Source: Limonium bicolor (taxonomy: Eukaryota; Streptophyta; Magnoliopsida; Caryophyllales; Plumbaginaceae). From it: a stretch of 64,000 nucleotides of DNA. The notes below the pieces were generated by a model. The model worked only from the letters and a program-made list of their open reading frames with translations. It did not search any database and was not told the origin of the DNA. Location of the stretch: assembly GCA_023374045.1 (NCBI GenBank), contig CM041780.1:89431627-89495626 (forward strand), in the 5' to 3' direction. Every line of letters starts with the position of its first letter. Position 1 is the first letter of the stretch. The translations under genes were made by a program, and so were the position numbers. Shown piece by piece: positions 24,423-34,277 of this stretch.

Positions 24423-25927
24423 TGCAGAACGTTATAAAGTGAGTGGTGAAATGGTGTAAATTAAAAGAAAAGAAATAAAACTCAAAATAAACAGTCGGGC
24501 TTGCAAAAAATCCCGGTCGCAAGTAGTATAGTGAAATGTAAGCGACCGGATATCGAATCCACGGGACTAATGTACATATTAAAGTACCTAAGCGTGTCAC
24601 AGGAGGGGGGATTAATTGACTTGTTACATATAAATAAAAACAGTTAATAAAATTAACTAAGTAAGCAAATAAACTAAACGGGACTCTGGTTCACATTAAT
24701 ATAATATCTGCTCTTTCATGCTAGGTCTACTGGTTTAATTATAACTGTTTGGCAAGATTCCTGATATTTTCTTAAGGTCCGATGAAAACTCATAAGAACT
24801 CGTTCACCTGTAATGCAAGGTCCGATGAAAACTCAAGCAAAAGCCTGCGAACGGCAGAGGAGTGTTGAGGGATTACATTTGCAACTGAGTACTAACTTAA
24901 ACGATGAAAATAAGTTTCCCCCAGTTTTACGGCTTAATCAACCCATCTGTTTCCAACCGATGAAATCAAAAACAGATTTAGTAAAGCATTTTAATAAATT
25001 CATGAGGTTTATTAAAAAGATGGCGAGAAAACCTTTAACCGTAACAAACTTTATTAAAACTAAAACCAGCAAGACATATTGCATAATTAATACAGATACA
25101 TAATAATTATTCCCAGAGTATACATATAATGAAATGAAAAGAAGACAAACGGAGAAGCGGGAGATTAGAAATGGAATGAACGAGTGAGTGAAAGTGTAGT
25201 GGTACGAAGATGGAATGATGGTGTGAATTGGAACTCCAGAGGAACCACGGACGGAACCTCTGGAAGGACACTGAGTAAGGAGGAATGAAGCTCGTATTTA
25301 TAGAGGAAGAAGAACAGAGCAGCAGCTCATTAGCTCACTGATTGAGCTCGTTGATTGCAGCTCCCCATTGATTGCAGCTATTGATTGCGCAGGGGACAGG
25401 GCTGAAACGCGTGCGTGATTTCTGGTAGGCGCCGACTGCTTAAAGGATATGGGGGAGGCAACTTGCAGAGTGAGTCGGCGAAGGAGATAACCCGTTAATT
25501 TCCTGGACATTTAGACGTGTCCGCTAGATAAGGGGCGGTTGTCTCTATATTGTCCGCCTGCTATGAGGCGGTCCTCTCTATCTCAACCGCCCGTTATGAG
25601 GCGGTACTGATCTGTCCCGTCCGCCTGTTGCCCATCTATGTGTTGTCCGCCTAATATGAGGAGGTTGCCTCTGTTTTGTCCGCCTATTATCAGGCGGTTG
25701 CATGCAATTCATGCATGCACGTGTTCTTCTCACGTGACCATCTTTAATCCCTTATAAACATATGTATGTTTTAGGTATTTTTCCTACAATTTAACACATA
25801 AAATACATCAGTAAATATAACAACATATTTATAGGAAAAACCCTAGATAAGTGAGAAACATTACTAAAATTGCTACAATTAATAAGGTGATTAAACCCTA
25901 AAAAGTCTATATGTTTTGCACTTATCA
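24423..25927 (-). repeat. 3' LTR of element 3 (1505 bp)
   Basis: Pairs with 29131-30634. Hairpin cluster CCGCCT...AGGCGG at 25545-25700. TATA box at 25295-25303 (minus strand). Confidence 0.93.
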
Positions 25928-28900
25928 AACTTCCTCACACTTGACTTTTGCTTGTCCTCAAGCAAATAAGGAATATAATTATCTCTAAGCCAAAATAATA
26001 AACAAGATTAAATAAGTGTAGAAGGGAATTTAGACAAAGTGACAATTGAAAGAATAATTCTGCTCTTAGAAGTAGGTTTTATAAACAGTGAAGAAGAATA
26101 ATTTAATAAATGCATAGAGAAACTAGACTGCAGAAAACAAGTTAGATTAACCTGGGATTTTCAACCAATTTCATTCTCTAGCCCGGGATGACAAGGGATG
26201 TGAAGTAATGCCTTATTCCGCAATACCTTTCAACACCACGTACTCATGTTCATAAATATAATTGCAATTTATTATTTACATTTTCTTTTTTTTTGAATGC
26301 AAAAATTGTATATGCAAAACATCCAATTTTTTAAAATTGCATTATTTTTCTGTACCCCAGACTTTTCTCTCTATCCTTGTAGCGGTGTTGGGTCTTCTAT
26401 CCCAGATCATGAGACCTTAGGTAGATAGGTGTTAAAGCACCCCAAAGAACTTAATAACCGGATAGACGAGGCCTGTTTTTGGTTAGAAAAATTCATAAAC
26501 AGCGGAGTACCTTGTCTTTATCCTTTTCTTTCCTTGACTTTCCACATATTTCTATAATCCCAAGCTAAACTAAATTGATTTCTACAATTAGCAGATCTAT
26601 CATATTTTGGGTGAAAATAGAGTATTTTGAAGGAAAATAAATTTATACAAACTTCTAAAAATAAAACCATCTTTCAGTTGTCACTTGACATAATTTCAGA
26701 CACTTCTACAATGATTTATCTCATTTTTGCAATTTTTTTTTATATAGGCAGTTTAGAGTAGCAAAAAGTGAGTGTGGCATTAACGAACAACTGTCATATT
26801 TTCAGGGAAAGGTCTCTCCTTCCTCACACTTAAGAGGAGCAATGTCCTCATTGTTCAGAATTAAATTCAAGAAAATGACCTTTCAAAATATGACAGACTC
26901 AAAAAGGATTAAACGCAAGTAGGTTGAACATTAATATAAATAAGGAAGAATTGAAACTCCCCTTGTATTGTAGATTGAGGAAGGTATCCTTCCTCACACT
27001 TAGAGCTTTGGCAGGGGTGAGACGTTCCTCACACTTGAGTTTGCGCAAGTGTTCAACCCAAGATATTGAAATTCCAACGCAACTGAGGTTGCTTTCCATA
27101 GGTGAGTTCAGCTATATATTCGACATAGAATTTGCTCTGAAAAGAAAATCATATATAGCCAGCAGAACTCCAATTGAACCAAAAGAAAATAAAAATATGA
27201 TAAACATAAATAACTTTAAAAAATAATACAGTACTACATAAAATAAAAACATGAAGCAAACCGAACTGTTACCTTCCAGAAGTTTGATAAGGTTTAAACA
27301 GTATAAGTCTACAAAATGTTAGTACACAACATAATAAAGTACTACATAAAATAAAAACATTAAGAGTTAACAAATATTAATAAACAAAAAGCAACATAAA
27401 AACTAATATTAATAGCAACATAAATATTAATATTAAAAACAACATAAAAATTAATATTATTAACAAAGCATTAATATTTGACATAAACATTTTAGTAATA
27501 TTAACAAAAATAGAAAACAAGAAGAACAAATAATTGGTTCGTTTGGGGACAGCTGCTCGGGGCTGCTGTTGGGTCCTGCTGCTGGAAATTAAGAAGTTGT
27601 TTGCTGATGGTTTTACAGAAGCTGTGAGCTGTTGATTTTGTGTTTGGTGGAACGTCTGCTGATGGTTTTAAAAAGCAGAGACAGTTGTTAGGTTCTGCTG
27701 CTGAAAATTGAGAAGCTGTCTGCTGATGATTTTACAGAAGCTGTTAGCTGTTGGTTTTGGGTGTTTGGTGGAAGCCTGCTAATTTTAGAAATTGGGAAGC
27801 TCCCAGCTGCTGGAAGCTGTCCCCAAACGAGGTCAATATGAAATATAAACAGAATAATTATACAACATAAATTCTGTCGAAAAATTGACAGAATCTCCCC
27901 TAAAAATCTACGATTCTCCACAATTAATTCAGTCAAACGCAAGGTAATTTAATACCGTTATCAGCCTAAATCCACATATAACAACCTATAATCATAAATT
28001 CATTCGTTTAATAAAACAAGGCATAATACAATTGGAGAATGCTATTTTAACATAGCAAGTCTCGTATCTACATATACCTGAATTTGAAATTCATCCAAAA
28101 CGACAAATTTAAGTATAATCAGTGTAGATTTAACCTTGTGTATGTATATTATGATTTATAGAAGAAGAATCTGAGACAAAAATCGCATATTAAGCTCGAA
28201 TTTTCGAACGGGTCGACCTAGGGTTCGAAAGTTCAGTCCTTAATTTCTCCTAGTGTAGTTCATTATTTGTGGATTTGAAACTATAGAAACGTTAAGAATT
28301 GAAAAACAAAAATTTCGGTACTAACCTTGCGTAATTTGGTGGAGAATTGAGGAAGTTGTGTTGAATTGAAGAGGAGGGGAGTTGCGCGGCTTGTTCGTTC
28401 TCCTCTGTACCGGTTCGAGCTCTCTAATTTGGGGAAGAACAGATGGAGTGAAACGCGGCGCTTGAAGTTTTTTTTTTCTATACCGAGTCGCGTCCGCACG
28501 TTAGGAGGCGGTCTCGTGTGTGGCGTCCGCACGTTAGGAGGCGGTCTCGTGTGTGGCGTCCGCCTGTTATCTGGCGGACCAGGAGGCGGAACGGAGGCTG
28601 TGTGGAGTCCGCGACATACGAGGCGGTTGGTTCCTTCGTTTTTTTTTTTTGAGTTTAACGAAAGTAACAGATTAACAAAGTTATAAAATAACAAGTTAGT
28701 AATAAAAATGACATAAATTAAAAGTTAGTAATTAAATTTACAGAAAATTAAATGTTAGTAATTAGTAGACAGAATATTAAAAGTTAGGAGTTAGAGACAA
28801 TGGAAAGAAATGACAGAAATTTAAAGTTAGCAGTTAGTATACAATGGAAATTAAATGACAATAATATAAGAGTTAGTAATTAGATGTCAGAAGTCAGATG

Positions 28901-29109
28901 TTAGAAGTCCGAAGTTAGATGGCCAAAGTCAGGTGTCCAATGTCATATGTCCAAAATCAGGTGTCCAATTAATATTAACATAATATAGTAGATAATTAAT
29001 ATTAACAATAAACAAAATATTATGGACATAATATTAACAGAAAAAAGAACAAAATATTTATAATTAAACAGGTGAATAATCCGGGGCTTAGGAACTAGAA
29101 TAAATCTAG
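25928..29109 (-). other. Non-coding interior of element 3
   Basis: AT-rich with no gag or pol motif in any frame. Visible structures: four copies of TTCCTCACACTT (plus strand, near 25930, 26820, 26990 and 27025), equivalent to AAGTGTGAGGAA on the minus strand; a 292-bp foldback insertion (27539-27830); a GC-rich hairpin block at 28486-28630 with a 33-bp tandem duplication; and runs of AGTTAGNAGT-like low-complexity repeats at 28690-28960. The open stretch 28281-28694 (minus) only translates this GC-rich block and looks like chance. Confidence 0.7.
27539..27830. mobile_element. MITE-like foldback inside element 3
   Basis: The ends are inverted repeats: TCGTTTGGGGACAGCT on the left and its complement AGCTGTCCCCAAACGA on the right. 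The inside has two imperfect tandem copies of about 120 bp rich in GCTGCTG and TTTTACAGAAGCTGT. No clear target duplication, so the superfamily is undecided. Confidence 0.6.
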
Positions 29110-29127
29110 TCCCCGGCAGCGGCGCCA
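29110..29127 (-). other. Primer binding site of element 3
   Basis: It differs from the tRNA-Asp site of elements 1 and 2 by one base (C for T at position 9) and lies three bases from the LTR. Confidence 0.85.
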
Positions 29128-29130
29128 TTT

Positions 29131-30634
29131 TGCAGACGTTATAAAGTGAGTGGTTGGAATGGTGTAAAATTAAAATAAAAGAAATTAAAAACTCAAAATA
29201 AACGTCGGGCTGCAAACAAATCCCGGTCGCAGTAGTATCGTGAAATGTAAGCGACCGGATATCGAACCACGGGACTAATGTACATATTAAAGTACCTAAG
29301 CGTGTCACAGGAGGGGGGATTAATTGACTTGTTACATATAAATAAAAACAGTTAATAAAATTAACTAAGTAAGCAAATAAACTAAACGGGACTCTGGTTC
29401 ACATTAATATAATATCTGCTCTTTCATGCTAGGTCTACTGGTTTAATTATAACTGTTTGGCAAGATTCCTGATATTTTCTTAAGGTCCGATGAAAACTCA
29501 TAAGAACTCGTTCACCTGTAATGCAAGGTCCGATGAAAACTCAAGCAAAAGCCTGCGAACGGCAGAGGAGTGTTGAGGGATTACATTTGCAACTGAGTAC
29601 TAACTTAAACGATGAAAATAAGTTTCCCCCAGTTTTACGGCTTAATCAACCCATCTGTTTCCAACGATGAAATCAAAAACAGATTTAGTAAAGCATTTTA
29701 ATAAATTCATGAGGTTTATTAAAAAGATGGCGAGAAAACCTTTAACCGTAACAAACTTTATTAAAACTAAACCAGCAAGACATATTGCATAATTAATACA
29801 GATACATAATAATTATTCCCAGAGTATACATATAATGAAATGAAAAGAAGACAAACGGAGAAGCGGGAGATTAGAAATGGAATGAAACGAGTGAGTGAAA
29901 GTGTAGTGGTACGAAGATGGAATGATGGTGTGAATTGGAACTCCAGAGGAACCACGGACGGAACCTCTGGAAGGACACTGAGTAAGGAGGAATGAAGCTC
30001 GTATTTATAGAGGAAGAAGAACAGAGCAGCAGCTCATTAGCTCACTGATTGAGCTCGTTGATTGCAGCTCCCCATTGATTGCAGCTATTGATTGCGCAGG
30101 GGACAGGGCTGAAACGCGTGCGTGATTTCTGGTAGGCGCCGACTGCTTAAAGGATATGGGGGAGGCAACTTGCAGAGTGAGTCGGCGAAGGAGATAACCC
30201 GTTAATTTCCTGGACATTTAGACGTGTCCGCTAGATAAGGGGCGGTTGTCTCTATATTGTCCGCCTGCTATGAGGCGGTCCTCTCTATCTCAACCGCCCG
30301 TTATGAGGCGGTACTGATCTGTCCCGTCCGCCTGTTGCCCATCTATGTGTTGTCCGCCTAATATGAGGGGTTGCCTCTGTTTTGTCCGCCTATTATCAGG
30401 CGGTTGCATGCAATTCATGCATGCACGTGTTCTTCCTCACGTGACCATCTTTAATCCCTTATAAACATATGTATGTTTTAGGTATTTTTCCTACAATTTA
30501 ACACATAAAATACATCAGTAAATATAACAACATATTTATAGGAAAAACCCTAGATAAGTGAGAAACATTACTAAAATTGCTACAATTAATAAGGTGATTA
30601 AACCCTAAAAAGTCTATATGTTTTGCACTTATCA
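29131..30634 (-). repeat. 5' LTR of element 3 (1504 bp)
   Basis: Pairs with 24423-25927. TATA box at 30002-30010 on the minus strand, with a GC-rich hairpin cluster upstream of it (30250-30405). Most differences from the partner are single-base indels. Confidence 0.93.
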
Positions 30635-30932
30635 ATACCCGAATCTACATGAGTTTGTCGAGCCAATTGATGCATTTTGTCCTTGTATTATTTCTGATGC
30701 GTGAGAGATGTGGTCTTGTGGTACTTGACTTCTTGTGTGTACTAGAAGTTCTAACGGAGCTCTCTCGACATGTGTCTGACTGGTTAGGCACAAGTCATGA
30801 ATGGAGCGTGCTTGCAACCTTGCGTGCTAAGCCACTCCTCTACCTGTTTATCTGTGTCTCAAAGCTTAACAAACATATTAGATAAACCACACAAGTTTGC
30901 TATGATCAAAACTAAAGGATCTTGACTTAACA
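30635..30932 (-). repeat. Copia 5' LTR, outer end
   Basis: On the minus strand it begins TGTTAAGTCAAGATCC and continues with a typical Copia start rich in AAACTTGTGTGGTTTA. The outer end is CA at 30931-30932; 30933-30937 (AAATC) would be the target duplication. Confidence 0.75.
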
Positions 30933-31074
30933 AAATCCATCAGCTAGTCATCCATCACCCGATTGGTTATATTCTTGTGGTCCACTGCTGCAAAGAAGTT
31001 AGATGAAATGGGCTGTTAAACAGAATAATTTGTTAGTTGTTACTTATATGTGCTATTTTGAGGAAATGGGTTAC

Positions 31075-31570
31075 AAAGAAGTCACCTTCGTTCGCTTCTC
31101 CAAGAACATGTGCATACAAATTTTGTTATATAACTTTTAGATTGTAAGGCTAGATAGCTTGATGCAAGTGATCAGTTGGGTAGATGAACTTGCCTGTTTC
31201 ACTCCATTTCTAATCTGAATAATATCCAGTGCTCCAGTAACAATGACATAAAAATCCATTGGAGTTTCATTCTGTAAGATCACATCTTCATTTGTAGAAT
31301 AGAATTCAGCTTTCATCTCAGACACCTTTGAAAAAGCAACAAATTACTTAACTACCATAGCTAGATTTCAAGTAATGTAGTAATGCTTAATAAATAATGA
31401 GAGATATTTGAATGGATGGCTTTTGGAAAAGAATCAAGTATATCTTGTGGTTGCATTCCTTCTGAATTCATCTTGTACTTCAAGCATATATGTGCAAACA
31501 TCTATTCTTGTAATCTATATGGTAGCCGATTCCTTTGTGCAAAATTTGATACCGCTTGAATGCTTTCTCT
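31075..31570 (-). pseudogene. AKT/KAT-type Shaker K+ channel pseudogene fragment
   Basis: On the minus strand an intron-like acceptor (TACTGTAG) precedes coding at 31570. The reading gives ESIQAVSNFAQRNRLP, then a TAG stop at 31502-31504 where the family has Gln, then LKYKMNSEGMQPQDILDSFP and SNISHYLL. After two more stops and a frameshift near 31330 come VSEMKAEFYSTNEDVILQNE and MDFYVIVTGALDIIQ. These match the C-linker and cyclic-nucleotide-binding domain of inward-rectifying plant K+ channels. A donor-like boundary follows at 31194, and the next exon start (VLGEANEGDF) is recognisable at about 31120-31075. The rest of the channel is absent. It is a relic of a gene truncated at the edge of the Copia nest. 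Confidence 0.78.
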
Positions 31571-33364
31571 CTACAGTACATGAGGATAATTAATCAATAT
31601 CCTAAAATTAATTAAGGAATGATATATAAGACATAAATCAACAAAAATTAAGTACACTTACATGTAATCTCGTTTTAATACTAGAATGAGCTATTAAGTA
31701 CACTTACATGTAATCTATTTGTTGTAAAGAAGTTAGAGATGAAAAGAGATACCACTGTTGCTTGTTTGTTTGCTTGTATTGTTTAATGTCTATTATACGA
31801 ATCTCTGTTTTCTTCTTTGGCAGAGAGAGAAAGACATATGTGGTGGAGATATACAGTACTACCAAAAGACACCGGAGCTCGCTAGCTTTCTGTCCGCTAC
31901 TTACTTGCTCTTTCATTTATAATCTTAGATTATTGCTGGTTGTATGTTGTATCTCACAAAATTTTTTTCTAAACCAAACAAATGGTGTTGCAAATAACCT
32001 ATCTTGGTAAGCAACGATGGGCTCTTGTCGTGAAGGCTTAAAGAAGAAAATCGAAGTTGTTTGTACCATATTGTAGGTTGTAGCATTTGAAGAAAAAATT
32101 GCGAACTCTTCTAGTTGATCCTTCCTTTTTTTGATCTTTTGTTTGGGTTAGTTGTTTGTGATAGCCATTTTGGCAATGGTTGAGAAAATATAATGCTGTC
32201 ACTATGGGTCGATCGACTAACTATAATGTTGTTATTATGCGGATTCTCTTTGTGGACTATATTGGTAATTGCAGATCTGGCCTTTGTTTGGATATTCTTT
32301 TCTGTTGTTAGATTTTTTTAATTTCAGTTAATTGAAAAACCAAATAAAAATTCAATTTTCAGGTTTTTTTTTAATTTCGATTAACCGAAATCCGAACTGA
32401 TGAAAATTTGGATTTCGTTTCGGCTTTCGGTTTTTAATCTAAAATTTTTTCAGTTTATGGATAATTCGGATACCGGTTAATTCGGTTTTAGTCAAAATTT
32501 TGATAATTCAAATTTTAACCAAATTAACCGAAATCCAAATTTTCATCAACAATTTGGATTTTGGTTAACCAAATTATCCAAATGCTCACCCCTAGAAGTG
32601 GAAAACATGACAAAAAAGCAACAGGACATTCTTGGCGGGACGAGGGTAGTAATTTTTAGTATCATAATAAAGATAAAAAGTTTTTGTATTACCCAAGGTC
32701 AAATTTCTCTATATTTTAAGAAAATTCACTATAATATTATGAAAATATTCTACCAATATCAGTAAGAAAATAAGATAGCGAGTATCAAATTGTGGGTTGT
32801 AAGAGTGAGAAAATAAAGGTGGACAGTAAATTATAAGTCCATAACTATTTTCTTAGCATTTTTTCTAAATTTTTTAAGATTTGTTTGGTTACTTGAAATA
32901 AAATAAAATATAACTTTAACAGATTATAGATCGGATGGTAAACAGATGACAAATGAAAATTTTCAACTGAAAACAAATAGACACCCCCTATGCTTTTTAA
33001 AAATTAAAAAATTAATTTTGATATAAACTAGACCTCTATTAATACATCTTCCAATCTAGTAATCACAATTTTGTCTAAAATGGTTGACACACAATTACCG
33101 GTCTACAATATAGTATGTTTATTCGTTCCCACTTCTTCCGAGATATTATGGAGGATGATATGGATACTCCTCACTCCACCAGTCATCCAGTCCACATGAC
33201 CCCTGTCACTCCCTCCCTGGCAACCGGCATCTCCCTGTTCCCGTTTCTCATCCCGTTACAAATTACAATCCCAGAGTAACAACAACAAACAACAACGCCT
33301 TTCTCTTTCCCATTTCATTTCCCAGAAAACCAATTAAAGCAGAGGAATTATTCATTCGCCCAGT
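31571..33364. other. Intergenic, AT-rich, with a degenerate foldback
   Basis: 31648-31720 holds a 24-bp direct repeat (ATTAAGTACACTTACATGTA core) 47 bp apart. 32330-32605 is rich in AACCGAAATCCAAA-like words on both strands, forming imperfect inverted repeats, and ends in GCTCACCCCTAG. This resembles decayed plant hAT-type MITE ends, but no duplication was found. 32640-33360 shows nothing recognisable. Confidence 0.4.
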
Positions 33365-33373
33365 CATATAAAC
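33365..33373 (+). promoter_or_regulatory. TATA-like box ahead of the 195-codon gene
   Basis: CATATAAAC lies 79 bp upstream of the ATG, downstream of a C/T- and CAA-rich stretch typical of plant core promoters. Start of transcription expected near 33395-33400. Confidence 0.4.
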
Positions 33374-33451
33374 TCGAAATTCTCTTTGTATTGACAGAAA
33401 TATCTAGAAACCGAGCATCTCAACCGAGTAGTACTCACTCAATCTTCTTCG

Positions 33452-34039
33452 ATGGCCAAGAAATTGGAAGATTCATTATACACCAACCACATCCAGGAAG
33501 TAGACTCACCAACCGGTGCTTTATTATCATCAAGAAATCGCTGCTGCTTCAACTTACCTTGCTTCAGATCCCACCCAATCACACACTCTAAGGTTCCAAC
33601 AACTGGTTCATTATCTGCTCGTCCGTCAGTCTGGAACCGTATACGCGTAGCAGAGATCGAGGGACGGTGGTGGGCGAAACCAATTACCGCACTCAAGAAA
33701 ATTCGGGAGTGGTCGGAGATCGTAGCTGGTCCGAAGTGGAAAACGTTCATCCGCCGATTTAACCGCAATAACCATGGGTGTGGTATGGGATGTGTCGGTG
33801 GAGGGGGTGCGGCAGCGGCGTCATCCAGACATGTGAATTGTCATTATGATGCGATGAGTTACGCGCTTAATTTTGATGAAGGGATGCAAGGAGGGAATGG
33901 TCAGGGCCATAATAAGGATGATGGTTTTGGAATGTATCCGGATTTTGCATCGCGATATGTGTCTGCGAAACCGGGGGGAATTCAATCGTCGAAGAATTTG
34001 ATGGAGTGCAGGCAAGTTACTACTGATGGCGGTTGCTGA
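33452..34039 (+). CDS. Small plant protein of unknown function (195 aa, intronless)
   Basis: An uninterrupted ORF, GC-richer than its surroundings, starting at the first ATG after a plausible TATA box. The N-terminal third is polar with a Cys pair (RNRCCFNLPCF). The centre is basic and aromatic (VWNRIRVAEIEGRWW, KKIREWSEIVAGPKWKTF). A Gly/Ala-rich linker follows, then YDAMSYALNFDEG and, near the C-terminus, DFASRYVSAKPGG. The YDxxSYxLNFDEG element recalls a group of small uncharacterised plant proteins, some annotated as stress-induced; that link is from memory. No signal peptide, membrane helix or catalytic motif is seen. It is the only intact ORF of its size in the low-copy part apart from the NFD2 exons. 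Confidence 0.82.
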   Translation: MAKKLEDSLYTNHIQEVDSPTGALLSSRNRCCFNLPCFRSHPITHSKVPTTGSLSARPSVWNRIRVAEIEGRWWAKPITALKKIREWSEIVAGPKWKTFIRRFNRNNHGCGMGCVGGGGAAAASSRHVNCHYDAMSYALNFDEGMQGGNGQGHNKDDGFGMYPDFASRYVSAKPGGIQSSKNLMECRQVTTDGGC

Positions 34040-34267
34040 GGTCGGTGGATCTGTGGTTGTAGGCGGGCGGCGGATTTACCGGTGAAGAAAAAAAAGACCC
34101 GATGCTATGCGTGACCACTATACATCCGTTAAAATAACGAGTATACGGTTGGTTTTACTGTGTTTCGTTGTTATTGATTTTTAGAGAAATTTAATACATG
34201 GAAATTTGTTGCGCAGATTTGCGGTTAATAGGGTATATTTTGAGTACAGTGCAAAACAATACTGGTC

Positions 34268-34277
34268 AATAAATAAA
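34268..34277 (+). terminator. Polyadenylation signals after the 195-codon gene
   Basis: Two overlapping AATAAA words lie about 230 bp past the stop codon, a normal plant 3' UTR length. Confidence 0.45.

Larger units (their letters stand above)
24423..30634 (-). mobile_element. Non-coding LARD-like LTR retrotransposon (element 3), Athila-type ends
   Basis: LTRs 24423-25927 and 29131-30634 are nearly identical (TG...CA). The flanks share ATAC (24419-24422 and 30635-30638), one base short of a clean 5-bp duplication. The primer site at 29110-29127 reads TGGCGCCGCTGCCGGGGA on the minus strand. The polypurine region beside the other LTR has the Athila-style CTTGAGGACAAGCAAAAG. The 3.2-kb interior has no gag or pol, so it depends on a partner for movement. 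Its LTRs differ from those of elements 1 and 2, so it is a separate family. Confidence 0.88.
1..30932 (-). mobile_element. SIRE-like Ty1/Copia provirus, 3' end outside window, split by three LTR insertions
   Basis: Reading the minus strand, the order is 5' LTR (in three pieces between 12877 and 30932), an initiator-Met primer site (12863-12874), gag, zinc knuckles, pre-integrase, reverse transcriptase, RNase H ending near 3022, then an extra ORF (589-2532). The LTR runs TG at 12877 to CA at 30932, and its pieces sum to about 1.09 kb. Removing the insertions at 5749-11880, 13190-23945 and 24423-30634 restores colinearity. No copy of the LTR end is seen in 1-588, so the 3' LTR lies left of the window. 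Extra coding sequence after pol fits the SIRE/Maximus type, but lineage assignment is by eye. The element is dead: it has stops, frameshifts and a missing integrase core. Confidence 0.85.

Noticed and set aside
25298..25510. 70-codon ORF identical at 30005-30217
   Set aside because: LTR sequence present in both LTRs, lying around the TATA box region. No domain.
28281..28694. 137-codon minus-strand ORF in element 3 with Pro/Arg repeats
   Set aside because: It translates the GC-rich hairpin block, has no gag or pol similarity, and a comparable ORF exists on the other strand.
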